The notes: generated by a model from the letters alone, not told the origin. DNA of 64,000 bases from Ostreococcus mediterraneus (GCA_012295225.1 WMKK01000018.1:224898-288897); one strand, 5' to 3'; positions 30,618-41,100 are shown, counted from the first letter of the stretch. Made by a program: numbers and translations.

Positions 30618-30871
30618 GCTGGCGATTCGGTGCGCGCGGCGCGCGAGCGACGGACGCCGCGGCGAGATGTGTGGAGCTGTTGTTTTATTTTTTGAAATTT
30701 CACGTCGACGCAGACGAAAACGAGCCTCGCGTCATTCGTCGACGCAGACGCGAGGTACGCGCGCGGAGACGCACGCGTTGGTGTGCGGCGAACGACACGG
30801 CGACGTGCGCGACGCGACGGCACGGTCAGTGGGCGCGTTCATCGTCAACGACGCGTGTGCGAGTCATCAGC

Positions 30872-31420
30872 ATGGATGAAGAAGTCGAGCGACTCGAGGC
30901 GACTTTACCGGCGATAAATGATCAGAAGCTCGCCACGGTGCTCAACGCATTCGCGGCACAGACGGTGAAGATGTTAAACCGCGTCTCGAGCGCAGCGGAA
31001 GGGAAGTTGGCCAAGGCGGAGGCGAGGTTGAGGGAGGCGGAGACGAGCGCGCGGTTGTTGGAAGCGACGTTGGGCGCGGCGCGCGCGGCGACGACGGCGG
31101 TGACGGTGCAGAACGACGTCGAGGATGTTCACGTCGTGCGTGAGCGCGGCGAGGAGGGCGCGTCGTCGGATGTCTCAGAGGAGGTGCACGTCGCCGTATC
31201 GACGTCGCCTCGTCTTCGAGGAGACGAAGACGCGCCGGCGTTCGAGACCGAGGAGCGAGCGGCGCCCGAACAGCCCGAGACGAATGCGATGACGAACGAT
31301 CCAGTGTATGGGAAGTATTTCAAGATGATTAAAATGGGCGTTCCCACGCAAGCGGTGAGGAATAAGATGACTTTAGACGGTGTGGACGCGAGCGTGTTGG
31401 ATGGGCGCGTCGGCGGGTGA
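30872..31420 (+). CDS. WASHC3: WASH complex subunit 3 (CCDC53)
   Basis: A 182-residue protein starting MDEEVERLEATLPAINDQKL. Family features in order: LPAINDQKLATVLNAFAAQT, VKMLNRVSSAAEGKLAK, a heptad coiled coil (LREAETSARLLEATLGAA), a low-complexity acidic linker, then DPVYGKYFKMIKMGVPTQAV and RNKMTLDGVDASVL, the conserved C-terminal motif of CCDC53. In the WASH complex it supports Arp2/3 activation on endosomes. The Met was chosen because upstream codons are Arg-rich, and because the human protein also starts with an acidic MDED. CCDC93 at 2-4 kb belongs to the partner CCC complex. Confidence 0.88.
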   Translation: MDEEVERLEATLPAINDQKLATVLNAFAAQTVKMLNRVSSAAEGKLAKAEARLREAETSARLLEATLGAARAATTAVTVQNDVEDVHVVRERGEEGASSDVSEEVHVAVSTSPRLRGDEDAPAFETEERAAPEQPETNAMTNDPVYGKYFKMIKMGVPTQAVRNKMTLDGVDASVLDGRVGG

Positions 31421-31796
31421 AGTTGTAGAATAATAATAGCGGTAGCGGTCATTGGAGCACCAGCGCACGAGCGAAGGTTTCGGCGTCATAGAGTGACGTA
31501 AAATGTATATGTGTTGTAATTTTATCATTTACCGGTACCGGTACCGGTACGTGATGTTCTTTTGTTCGGTGTCCCGACGTCACCGACAGTTACACAAAAA
31601 AGATTATATCCAACCGCGGCGCGGCTTATGAAGACACGCGTCGAACGCGAGCGGCTCCACTGCGGTTGTGGTGTGTCGTTCGTCATGCGTAGTAGCATAA
31701 AACGGTACCGCAGGTAGAGCGTTGATTTAAAAAATAGGTATTATAAAGCGATGCAAAGAGTTAAGCTCTGAGAGCGCCGCGCAACTAACACACAGT
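31421..31796. other. Convergent intergenic region with a short palindromic tandem repeat
   Basis: A 376-bp interval between the 3' ends of WASHC3 and plastid L15. It contains three copies of ACCGGT (31531-31550), and an A/T-rich stretch near 31726-31745. No open frame or RNA family was recognised. Confidence 0.5.
31531..31550. repeat. ACCGGT tandem hexamer (about 3.3 copies)
   Basis: Read directly: a perfect self-complementary hexamer repeated head to tail, so the whole tract is palindromic. It lies between two 3' ends. Confidence 0.8.
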
Positions 31797-32871
31797 TTAC
31801 TTGGCCGCCGCCGCCGCCGCCTCGCGAGACCACTTCGGTCGCGCCGGGATGACTTCACAGCTACCACCAGCGGCTTCAAGCTTCGCCTTCGCAGACTCGG
31901 AGAACGCCGCAGCCTTGACCTTCAACCCGCTGGTCAACTCGCCTTCGCCTAAAACCTTCAAGGGCAAGTTTCTGTAGAAACCCGTCGCCTTGATGAGGCC
32001 CGCAGACTTCAAGGATTCGAGCGTAATCTCCGCAGAACCATCCAACTTGTTAGCCGCGACAGCCTCAGCCAAATCACCAATGTTTACCACGACATGCTTG
32101 TTGACCGCGTTAGAGTTGCCGCCCGCGATACCGCGGAGCTTCGGGAAGCGACGGTACATCGGCGTTTGGCCCCCTTCAAAGCCCGTGCGCGTGCCAGGTC
32201 CCTTCTTCGCCTTTTGTCCTCTCTGTGCGTATTACGAAAAAACACATCACGTTTCCTAGTCAGTACACGCAATCACAAACCCCAAACGAGCGCCTTCCGC
32301 GAGCTCAAACGCGACGAAACAAACAATCCCGCGAATCGCTCCGCGACGCATCCGCGACGCTCGCCCGCGACACGTACCATGCCGAGACCGCAAGAGCCCC
32401 CTTGACCGGCGCCATAACCGCGACCGACGCGCTTCTTCGTGCGTCGCGACCCCTCAAGCGGGCTCAAGTTGTGCAAACGCAAGCGATCGGCGTCGGCGTT
32501 CGCGGACACCGTAAACCCAGCAGCACCCGCACGAGGCTTGGCGGCGTTCACGCGCACCGCATCGCCGCGAATCGCGACCGACTTCGACGCAGCGAGCGAA
32601 AGCTGCATCATACGAATAATCACGCACGCAATCACGCGTCAGTCATCGCGAACGCGTCATCGCACGCCGCGCGCGCGCATCGCGCACCGCGGCGCACGAA
32701 AAACCCTGAAACCCCAAACGCCATCGTCATCGTCGCCCGCGCGCGCGCATTCGCGCGAGCGCGACGCCGCACACCGCGCGCGTCGAGCGCATCGACGCGA
32801 ACGAAAATAAACACATCGCGTGCGTGCGCGTTCCCCGAACGTACCGTGGACATCGTCGACGAGAAAGCCAT
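31797..32871 (-). CDS. RPL15: Plastid ribosomal protein L15 (uL15c), nuclear-encoded, three exons
   Basis: Exons on the minus strand are 32845-32871 (9 codons), 32378-32602 and 31797-32222, all joined in phase 0 to give 225 residues. Exon 1 plus the start of exon 2 form a transit peptide (MAFSSTMST then [13 protein letters not shown]). Exon 2 then enters the L15 core with [20 protein letters not shown] and ends GLGM; exon 3 continues [32 protein letters not shown]. Joining restores the exact bacterial-type L15 order (GRG...G.KGQ...GFEGGQ.P.YRR.PK). If exon 1 is wrong, an unspliced Met just upstream of exon 2 (32635 or 32611) could start the protein. Confidence 0.85.
32223..32377 (-). other. 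Second intron of plastid L15 (155 nt)
   Basis: Donor GTACGT directly after an ATG codon, acceptor CACAG, with CTGAC at 32259-32263, about 36 nt before the acceptor. Confidence 0.85.
32603..32844 (-). other. First intron of plastid L15 (242 nt)
   Basis: Donor GTACGT, acceptor TGCAG, with CTGAC at 32638-32642, about 35 nt before the acceptor. It is less certain than the second intron because the first exon has only nine codons. Confidence 0.65.
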
Positions 32872-33277
32872 GGCGAATGGATATCCGCTTCGCACAATGG
32901 GGCGCCGTCGCGACGCCTCGACGACGACGACGACGACGACGACGCCATCGGTGCGGTGCTAAAAACCAATAGTCGCGTTGACTTTGACTCTATGAGCTAT
33001 GCGGGTACGGATATTATTGTTTATGTTCCGTGCATTTTCGTGCGACTGAATTCTAGCACGACGCGTACTTAAGAGGGGGTCTGGAGGCGTTGGATCTCGG
33101 ATCGGACATTCGGCGGAGTGTTCGGACATTCAGCGTGTTCGCCGTCCCGAGGCGCCTCAATCGCGCGCGCAATCGTCGACGGCAGCGCGCGACGCGTGAC
33201 GACGACGATCGCGGTCGACGCGTCGATTCACCCGAAACACTTTTCTTGATTTTTTTGTCCACCGTGCGCGTTCGAGG

Positions 33278-34660
33278 ATGATTACAGTGCACTGTAAGCG
33301 CGCCGATGGCGCGCGCGTGACGTTCGACGCCATCGATGCGGCGACGACCACGACGCGCGAGCTCAAGGCGCGCATCGCCGCGCAAGACGACGAGGAGGAG
33401 GAGGATGGACGTGCGCTGAGGTTGATTTACAAAGGGCGCGTGCTCAAGGATGAGTGCGCGTTGAGTGAATACGGGGTGGTGAATGATTGCGTGATTCACG
33501 TGGTGCGCGCGGCGGCGGCTCCGGCTCCGGCGGCGACAACCGCGGCGACAACCGCGGCGACGCCGCCGCCGCAACCCGCGACGACTGCGTTTGGTGGTGG
33601 TGCTCCGCATGCGCCGGGGTTGAGTACCGGTTTCGGGTTCCCGATGTCACACGGGTTTGATGAGTCGGCGGCGTCGCCGGAGATGTTTCAACAGATGATG
33701 TCAAACCCGTTTGTTCGCGGTCAACTCGAGCAGATGTTTAGCGATCCAGAGGCGATGGAGGCGATGATTGCAAGTAATCCGGCGCTCGCGGGGGCGATGG
33801 AGGCGAATCCCCAGCTGCGCGCGGCGCTGCGTGATCCGGAGACGATGCGACAGATGCTCAACGTGGCGACGAACCCGTCGTTGATGCAAGAGGCGATGCG
33901 GTCGAACGACCGAGCGCTGTCGAACATCTCGAGCCACCCTGGGGGATTTAACGCGTTGCGCCAGATGTATGAGTCGACTGCGGGCATAGATAGTTTAGGC
34001 GGTGGTGGCATGGGTGGTGGCGATAACGCGAATACTGATAACCAGCGACAACCGGCGCCCGCGGATGGGCCGTTGCCGAATCCCTGGGGCGCGCCCGCGG
34101 CGGCCGCGGCGGCAGCGACACCGACGACGACGCCATCATCGGGTGCTGGGTTCCCATTTGGGGGTGCTTTCGGCGACGACATGATGATGGGTGGCGGCTC
34201 CGGTTCAGAAATGGAACGCGTCGCCGCCATGATTGACAATCCGCACATGCAACAGGCGATGTCGTCGATGCTTTCAAACCCGCAAGCGATGGAGGCCATG
34301 ATTAACATGAACCCACAAATGCGACAGATGGTGGATGCCAATCCGCAAATGCGACAAATGCTACAAAATCCAGAAGCGTTGCGCGCGATGATGAACCCAG
34401 AAAACCTTCGCGCGATGGCGCAAATGCAACAAGCGATGCGCACGCTCGGCGGCGACACCGGATTGGGAAGCGTGTTTGGCAGCCAATTCGCGGCGCCGCC
34501 TGTACCGCAAGGTCCACCTGAAGAAATTTATGCGTCACAGCTGTCGCAATTGAATGACATGGGATTCTTTGACACGCAAGAAAACATTCGAGCGTTGCGG
34601 GCGACTGGTGGCAACGTCCACGCCGCCGTCGACCGATTACTCAGCGGCGGCGCCTTTTAA
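33278..34660 (+). CDS. DSK2: Ubiquilin / DSK2 proteasome shuttle receptor
   Basis: A 460-residue protein. An N-terminal ubiquitin-like domain (MITVHCKRADGARVTF to about residue 75, with ALRLIYKGRVLKDECALSEY) binds the proteasome. Two groups of STI1/heat-shock-chaperonin repeats follow, rich in Met/Gln/Asn/Pro (for example NPFVRGQLEQMFSDPEAMEA and NPQAMEAMINMNPQMRQM). A C-terminal UBA domain (LSQLNDMGFFDTQENIRALR, ATGGNVHAAVDRLL) binds ubiquitin chains. It has the same order and nearly the same length as yeast Dsk2 and plant DSK2. It delivers ubiquitylated or misfolded proteins to the proteasome. Confidence 0.94.
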   Translation: MITVHCKRADGARVTFDAIDAATTTTRELKARIAAQDDEEEEDGRALRLIYKGRVLKDECALSEYGVVNDCVIHVVRAAAAPAPAATTAATTAATPPPQPATTAFGGGAPHAPGLSTGFGFPMSHGFDESAASPEMFQQMMSNPFVRGQLEQMFSDPEAMEAMIASNPALAGAMEANPQLRAALRDPETMRQMLNVATNPSLMQEAMRSNDRALSNISSHPGGFNALRQMYESTAGIDSLGGGGMGGGDNANTDNQRQPAPADGPLPNPWGAPAAAAAAATPTTTPSSGAGFPFGGAFGDDMMMGGGSGSEMERVAAMIDNPHMQQAMSSMLSNPQAMEAMINMNPQMRQMVDANPQMRQMLQNPEALRAMMNPENLRAMAQMQQAMRTLGGDTGLGSVFGSQFAAPPVPQGPPEEIYASQLSQLNDMGFFDTQENIRALRATGGNVHAAVDRLLSGGAF

Positions 34661-34762
34661 TTAAATTGTCATCTTCTTCTACGAATACCCCTGACGATAC
34701 CGGTACAATTATTGCTACAACGTGCACTGCGGCTACTACGGCTACTGCTACTACTCGTTTTG

Positions 34763-35380
34763 CTACAGTTTCTTATGCTCATACGTCGACCGCTCGAGTC
34801 GCGAAAGCGTCCCCGCCGCTTCGTCGCACGACGCGAACGCGAATTGAAGCATCAATGCATACATCCCCAAGACGCACGACACCGCGAATGTTTTCGTCAA
34901 CGCGAACCACATCGTAGACGCTGCGAATGCGAACGCCACTGTCACGAATGCCGCGCGGCGCGCGCCTCGTCCCTCGAATGAAAACGTCGCTCGGCTCGCG
35001 TAGACGCCGCTCGCGAAACACGCTAGCGCCAGTACATCTGCGCCAGCCACGAGCGCCAACCGCCTCGCGCTCGCTTCATGCGTTGTGTACGCATAAAAGT
35101 GTGGCGCCAACGCCCAGGCGCGGTCAATGGCGCCTATATCGCGCGAGTTGAACGACGCGTGAGCCGCGCGAACCGCGAGCCGCGACGCGACGCCGACGCC
35201 AAGCGCGCTCAACGCCCCGAACCCCGCCCCCAACGCCCGACGCTGGCGCGCGAGTTCGAGTGCGAACGCGTCGATGACTTGCTTTTGTTCATCGGTGTCG
35301 AGAAACGCGTCGTCTTGGTCGTTCAGGTGGGTGTCTACGACGTCGAGCGGTCGCGGCGCGCGTCTGCGAGCTTTAGCCAT
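34763..35380 (-). CDS. Polytopic membrane protein, function unknown
   Basis: A 205-residue protein from MAKARRRAPRPLDVVDTHLN. A basic/acidic N terminus (about 45 residues, including DQDDAFLDTDEQKQVIDAF) is followed by about four or five hydrophobic segments: ALGAGFGALSALGVGVASRL, RLALVAGADVLALACFASGV, RAAFVTVAFAFAASTMWFAL and KTFAVSCVLGMYALMLQFAF. It ends with a lysine motif (EHKKL) that resembles an ER-retrieval signal. I do not recognise the family. It is convergent with ubiquilin, with 102 bp between the ends. Confidence 0.65.
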   Translation of the reverse strand: MAKARRRAPRPLDVVDTHLNDQDDAFLDTDEQKQVIDAFALELARQRRALGAGFGALSALGVGVASRLAVRAAHASFNSRDIGAIDRAWALAPHFYAYTTHEASARRLALVAGADVLALACFASGVYASRATFSFEGRGARRAAFVTVAFAFAASTMWFALTKTFAVSCVLGMYALMLQFAFASCDEAAGTLSRLERSTYEHKKL

Positions 35381-35464
35381 GATGTGCGCGCCGGCGAATG
35401 ATGTATACAGGCACGGAAGGCGTGCACGTGTGTGTAATTGTATCAATCGCGCGTTACAGAGAAC

Positions 35465-35566
35465 TACGCAGTTCTATGGCGGCGAGGCGCGATGTGACGC
35501 CGAAGACGGCAGCCGTCCCGAGCAACTGTATTCCAACCTCGGATATACGCAGTTCTATGGCGGCGA
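35465..35566. repeat. Pair of perfect 21-bp direct repeats, 81 bp apart
   Basis: Copies at 35465-35485 and 35546-35566 are identical; the core reads GCAGTTCTATGGCGGCGA. On the minus strand each contains an in-frame TAG, and the second copy holds the stop codon of the small gene at 35555. This looks like a local duplication of that gene's 3' end. Confidence 0.75.
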
Positions 35567-36058
35567 CACCGTTGCGGTGAACGCACTTGTAATGCCAAAC
35601 CCAGTCCATCCTTGGCGCTTGAATGATACCGCCGCCGATCGTGGGTCGATCTTCACGTCGCGCCAATCGCCACGAATGTGGGGCGGCGACGCGGAAGAGG
35701 AGGAGGACTCGGCGTAGTCAACCATGTCGACATCAGCGACATTATCAGCGTCTTCAACACCATAGGATACGTCGTCGTATGATATGTCATCTTTTTCGGG
35801 CTCCGGTGCGGCTCCAGGGGCGCTGGCGATAGAAAATTCGACGGGTTGCCATCCTCGAAGCGTCCACGGCGCGAAATACGGAGTCAAGAGCGGCGCTCGT
35901 ACGGGAACGAGCGGTAAGATGCGTGCCGCGTGAGAATCACTGATACCAAACGAAAGAAACATTGTGCCGATGCACGACAGAGATATCACCACCGTGTGGC
36001 GGGCGTCAAACGTCTGCATTATGTCACCGTGCGTCTGACAATGAAGACGGTTTTCCAC
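35555..36058 (-). CDS. Small protein with possible signal anchor, function unknown
   Basis: A 167-residue open frame lying only 36 bp downstream of the PIP5-kinase stop, on the same strand. Seen: a hydrophobic stretch near residues 22-40 (HTVVISLSCIGTMFLSFGI) that could be a signal anchor, a proline-rich segment (ILPLVPVRAPLLTPYFAPW), then an acidic, Ser-rich middle (EKDDISYDDVSYGVEDADN). No family was recognised. A second Met at codon 14 would put the hydrophobic stretch nearer the N terminus. It may be a real lineage-specific gene or, less likely, read-through from the kinase 3' UTR. Confidence 0.45.
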   Translation of the reverse strand: MENRLHCQTHGDIMQTFDARHTVVISLSCIGTMFLSFGISDSHAARILPLVPVRAPLLTPYFAPWTLRGWQPVEFSIASAPGAAPEPEKDDISYDDVSYGVEDADNVADVDMVDYAESSSSSASPPHIRGDWRDVKIDPRSAAVSFKRQGWTGFGITSAFTATVSPP

Positions 36059-36094
36059 GTCACATGTTTGTATTACACACGCTAACGACGGATA

Positions 36095-38044
36095 TTACTT
36101 GGCTATAAACACGCGTTCCTTCATGAACGCATAGAATCTCGCGGCGTATCGATTCGGGGGCTGACACGATACATCCCTCCCACACAATAGCTTACCCGTG
36201 AAAAAGTTTTCAATCTTCTTCTTTACGCCGTACGGGGTCAAGACGTCGATGAGGCCGACAAACGCCGCGCCGTTTTCCATGTTTACCACGCGAAGTTGGT
36301 TCACACGCGCGACGTCGCCGAAAAACGCGCAGAATGGATTTGTTCTGTTCGATAAAACGACAAGCTTCAATGGAGTAGCGGTCTGAGAACCGTCATCCAC
36401 AGGCGACATTGAGAGTGCCTCGTCTTCGTCAGCCTCCTCATCATTGTCTTCTTGTTCTTGCTCTGCTTCTTGTTCTTCTTCTTCCACTTCTTCTTCCCCT
36501 TCATCTTCTGGAACTGACCCGTCGTCGTCTTCTAGCACGCCATCGAAGATTTTGTCGTGAGGGCTTCTCGGAGTGTACGGCGGAGACTCGTCAGCGCCGC
36601 CTCTATTCGCGCGCGGCGTGCAGACGCGTGAGTCGGCGTGCCACGCTTGAGATTCTTGCTCGTCGAACGCCGCTGTCGCTTCCAAACGTTCAAAGTCTGT
36701 TTGCGCGGTGTAATGACCGTACACTAGGGAATAATCAATCAAGTTGCAAGACGCCAGAAACTCAGCATCTTTCTTCAGCACTGCACAAATATCCTCCGCG
36801 TGACGCGTCTGCGCGGCGTCGGCTTGGTCGAAATCGTTATCCTTGTAAATCGCCGCGTCGCCCTTGCGCTTTTCGCGCTCGCTCGCCGAGCGACCATGAG
36901 TACTACCCTTAAGATCGTATCTCTTACCGATGTGTTTCGTCGACGCGAACCAGTAATTCATCACCACAAACGATAATTCGCGCGCGCCGCTAAACTTCAA
37001 CGTGTACAAGCCGTAAAATTGCGGCAACAGCGATGCCGTGCTATTCTCCTTGACATACCGCGTGTACTTCGGAAGCATCTTTAGTAGCTCTCTTTTCTCG
37101 CGCGCATCGCACGTTTTAATCAATAACGTACCATCTTCGCTGCAAAAGAACCACGACTGAGACTTGCCGCTCGCTAAACCTTGCGAAATCACGCGAAGCG
37201 TCATCTTTGACGTCGACAGCGTCTCATCTTCGGCGGCGACGATCGTGCCCTTCAAATCCCCCCTTTTCGACATTTTCCACGCCTTGTCGCCACCGCCAAA
37301 CCCATCGAGCGCCAAAGCCTTCCTATACACGTCGTCATCCATGCCCCACGCTTCCCGAACCGCCGCAAACGCCTCCGGAGCGTCAACGATAAACGTAAAA
37401 CTCGGCGTCGCCTCGCCCCCATCCGCCAATTTTTGCGATGCCACGTCACACACCACCCTACGACACCTCACTCGCTCACCCTGCTCCACAGACGACGCCA
37501 CAAGCTCGCGACTCAACGCGTCCTCCGTCGCCTCGCACGCCACCGCCAATCCGAGCTGCAAACACAGCCCTAAATGATTCGTCGTCTCATCATCCTCGCG
37601 CGCACCGATGCGGTTCCCTCGATGCACCATCGCCCGCATCCGTCTCGACGCCGCCGCGCCCTTGCGCGTCCGTCGTCGCTCGCGCAACCGCTTTCGCGCG
37701 CGCTTCACATCCCCAGGAATGGCGCGAATGGCATCCAGCTGCTTCGCCGCGTTGGCGCGCGCAAAGGAGAATCCGCGCTGCAGCGCGCGCACGGGGACAT
37801 CGAAGACGACCACGCGCGACGACGGCGGGGCGCGCGCCGGAGCCTCCATCGACGGCGACGGCCACTGCGGCGCCTCCACCGCCACCGCGATCGATCGAGG
37901 GTGTAACCGCCTCGATGCGGTCGGTTGGACATTCGGACATTCGAAGCCACGCAGGCGCTCAGTCGATCGATGTGCGGCGTCGATCAAATCACGCATCGAT
38001 CGACGCGTCGTATCGATCGAGACCGACTTTGGGTGTCTTTTCAT
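36095..38044 (-). CDS. PIP5K: Phosphatidylinositol-4-phosphate 5-kinase
   Basis: A 649-residue protein. The catalytic core from about residue 245 shows GKSQSWFFCSEDGTLLIKT (nucleotide loop and Lys), LLPQFYGLYTLKFSGARELS, NYWFASTKHIGKRYDLKGST, CNLIDYSLVYGHY and, near the C terminus, AFVGLIDVLTPYGVKKKIEN with the metal-binding Asp. A long acidic, Glu/Asp-rich insert (about residues 490-570, with GEEEVEEEEQEAEQEQED) splits the two catalytic segments, as the variable insert does in this family. No N-terminal MORN repeats, unlike many plant enzymes. It makes PI(4,5)P2 at membranes. Alternative starts exist before MEAPARAPPSSRVVVFDVP. Confidence 0.93.
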   Translation of the reverse strand: MKRHPKSVSIDTTRRSMRDLIDAAHRSTERLRGFECPNVQPTASRRLHPRSIAVAVEAPQWPSPSMEAPARAPPSSRVVVFDVPVRALQRGFSFARANAAKQLDAIRAIPGDVKRARKRLRERRRTRKGAAASRRMRAMVHRGNRIGAREDDETTNHLGLCLQLGLAVACEATEDALSRELVASSVEQGERVRCRRVVCDVASQKLADGGEATPSFTFIVDAPEAFAAVREAWGMDDDVYRKALALDGFGGGDKAWKMSKRGDLKGTIVAAEDETLSTSKMTLRVISQGLASGKSQSWFFCSEDGTLLIKTCDAREKRELLKMLPKYTRYVKENSTASLLPQFYGLYTLKFSGARELSFVVMNYWFASTKHIGKRYDLKGSTHGRSASEREKRKGDAAIYKDNDFDQADAAQTRHAEDICAVLKKDAEFLASCNLIDYSLVYGHYTAQTDFERLEATAAFDEQESQAWHADSRVCTPRANRGGADESPPYTPRSPHDKIFDGVLEDDDGSVPEDEGEEEVEEEEQEAEQEQEDNDEEADEDEALSMSPVDDGSQTATPLKLVVLSNRTNPFCAFFGDVARVNQLRVVNMENGAAFVGLIDVLTPYGVKKKIENFFTGKLLCGRDVSCQPPNRYAARFYAFMKERVFIAK

Positions 38045-38150
38045 ATCACGCGGTCGGTCCGCGCGTCACAACTAAACGCGTCGGCGACCTTTGCGCCGCG
38101 CGTCGCGAGCGGTGCGCGCGGGTGGGGCGCGCGCGCGCGCGGTGCGGACG

Positions 38151-41100
38151 ATGGACGATGCGGTGCCGTCGTCGCCGACGCACGCGACGGCGGGTTCGGT
38201 GCGCGAGACGCGCGCGAGGCGGCGCCGAACGATGCGGGCGCAGGTCGCGCGCGTGGCGATTCTGGCGTGCGCGTTCGCGGCGCGCGCGTGCGCCGCGGCG
38301 TGTTTCGCGCGCGATGAGGCGTACGAGGCGAAGAATGTGCCTAAGTTCATGCGTCGGGCGATTCGGTTGGAGGTGCGTGCGCGCGCGTTGCGGCGTTGCT
38401 TGCGTCGCGGGGGTGTGTGTGTGGTGCTTTTTCGCTGACTGGCTTTTTCGCGCGGCGACTGACGCGCGTGTGTGCGCTGTGTGTGCGGGTGTACTCGGGG
38501 CGCTAGAACGTCACGGATGATGCGTCGCATCGATTATTGACGACGGCGGTGCGGATACTGCTCGAGGAGAAACTTGGATACGAGGTGGAGACGTACGCGT
38601 ACGACGGGACGAGGACTGGGACGTCGGCGTTTGACGGCGGGAGCAGTCGGCGATACGCGAGCGTCGCCTCGGGCGAGAGCACGTTTGATGTCATGCTGCG
38701 ACCAGAAGATGGGAGCGTTGGACGCACGTGGGCGATGGCGCAAAGCACAAAGGCGGGTGCGAGGGCGTTGGATATATTGGGGAAAACTGGCGTGGTGTCG
38801 CGGCAGGGGTGGTTTGTGGACGCGCGCGCGGCGTCGTCGGCGTGGTCGATGTTGACGTCGTTGAGCGCGTCGGGGGCGTTTGATGCGACGGCAGCACCGA
38901 CTGCGAGGTTGATGCTCGCCAGTGAGTTGCCATCGACGAATTTAGAATTGACCACGACGTGCGCGGGAGCGTCGAGCGTCGAGCGTTTCGGAGGCGTGCT
39001 CGATTGCGCGACGGGCGCGTGGCAATCTCCCGTAGCACAATGCTGTTCAAGATTAGCGTATAGACTAGGTGATACAACGAGGTGCGTCGGTGCAGGAGCG
39101 ATACCGAATTGTATAGCATTATTGGTGGCGAATGCAGAGGATTTGCATGGGGCGAATGAGGCGCGCGTGACGCTGTCGGGTTTGCCAATCGAAATCGTCT
39201 ACGGCGACGTCGCGACGCTCATCAGCACCGCGCTCGCCGCGGGCACGCCTGTATTATTTCAAAGCAGCGAGCCCGCTGGATTGGTGTCGTTTGCGTCGTA
39301 CATGCGCGTATCCATGCAAGACGCAAATTATTGCGATGGATTTTCATCCTACGCGAGCGGCAGCGATGCTTTTTCGTTTCAATCCGGCAACGCCGCAGCG
39401 GCGTGTGATTTTCCATTCGAAACTATCGAAATCGGCGGGTACACGCAAAATCGCGGGCGTTTCCTCGATGCATACACCATGCTTGAGAGTTTGACGTTTC
39501 AATCGAACGATTTAAGGCTGATGAATTCGATGCTTGCCGAAAACGCGAGTTTAGACGAGTACGACGTCGCGTGCGCCTGGCTAAAACTCAATCGCGATGC
39601 ATGGGAGCCGTACGTGAATCCTGTGGCGATGGTGTACTCTGTATTAATTGGAGCCATGTGCACACTCGGCATTGCGCTCGTGTACGTGTACGTACATCGT
39701 CAGCGCGCATTTGCTCCAGGCTCGCACAACGTTTCTCAAGCGAATAAAGTCAGAGAGACGCTTGACCGCTTGGATCATCAGCCCGTCTTTTGCCACGACG
39801 AAGTGCTGCGGGAACTGAAAACAGCCGTGCTCATGGTTAGTAAACGCGCGGAAATTGCTTTAAAGACGCCAAAGGTTTCATTCACCACGAATGTCTTACG
39901 AGTCGGTGACGACGAAAGCTTTGTTGACATCACTGTCATTCGAAGCGGGAACAACAACGACGAAGCGCACGCGGATATTGAATTTTTCAGTCGCGACGCC
40001 AAGTTATTGACGCACTTTACACTTCCCGATGCGCCGATGTACGACACACAGTATGGGTTTGCAACGCCCGAAGCGCGCGTGGCGACGATATCGTCGACAA
40101 AAATTCGAGTACGCGTGCTCGCGGGCGAGCGTTCGATGACGTTTCGACTCGGGCTCACGTTTGATCCGCACTTTGCGCCAGAACGAAAATTCTTAATGTG
40201 CATCGTCGAGGTTGCTGATGCCCTGTTTCCAGCGCGAGTATTTCCCATTGAAGTGTGCGTGGTGTACATTCAATCCATGACGTCGTTTCCGAATGGCTTT
40301 GAGGGGAAATTACATGAGTTTTCAAGCTTTAAAAAAATCGCGCGGCTCATGAAGGCGTTTCTGCTGGAGTGCTTACGCGTGCCCACGGTGAAGTCTCTTA
40401 TCTGGCGATTTCAAGCTGTGCTATTTATAAGAGCTGCGCTGGAGACTTTTGTGTGGTCGATGACGTTTACGTACTTGGTCAACTACGGGTTTATCAATCA
40501 ACGCATTGATTGGGCGTTGTTGTGCGCGCTCGTCTTTGTCGGCATTGAATTGTTTCGTTTTCACACCGTGCTGCACTTTTGGAGCGGTGGATTTAATCTG
40601 TCGACGCACTTTGAGTCATTATTGACAAAAAAGTATTCTTCCATGACCGCGTGCGATATCGACAGCTTAGGAAGCGCGGAGTCGCTCTTTCGCGTCTCCG
40701 CGACGTCTGACGTTCGCGTCGTACGCACAGATTTATGGTTTACATTTCAAGACCAAACCAGTTCGCTCTATCGCGTCATTGGCTCGGCTATATTTATTTT
40801 GTACACTTTCAAGGAACAACCAGAAATGGCTCAGCTCATGGGAGCGCTGATTGTCGCGTCGCTCCTCTTCACGGCGATGTTTTGCGCATCCCGGGCGACG
40901 CGCATTTTGCGCGCCGGCTTCACCGAAGAAAAGTTGGAAGAAATGGTCTTCATGGGCAATCACCACATCTATCGAAACAACCGTTTGATTCGAGAGTCTC
41001 GCATGGCGCAGCACGTTTCTGATAATCAGTACGCGAAAACTTGGTTGTTTGTCGACGGTGGCATTTTCCTCAGATGGTACCAAGACTTTTTTCAAACGTG

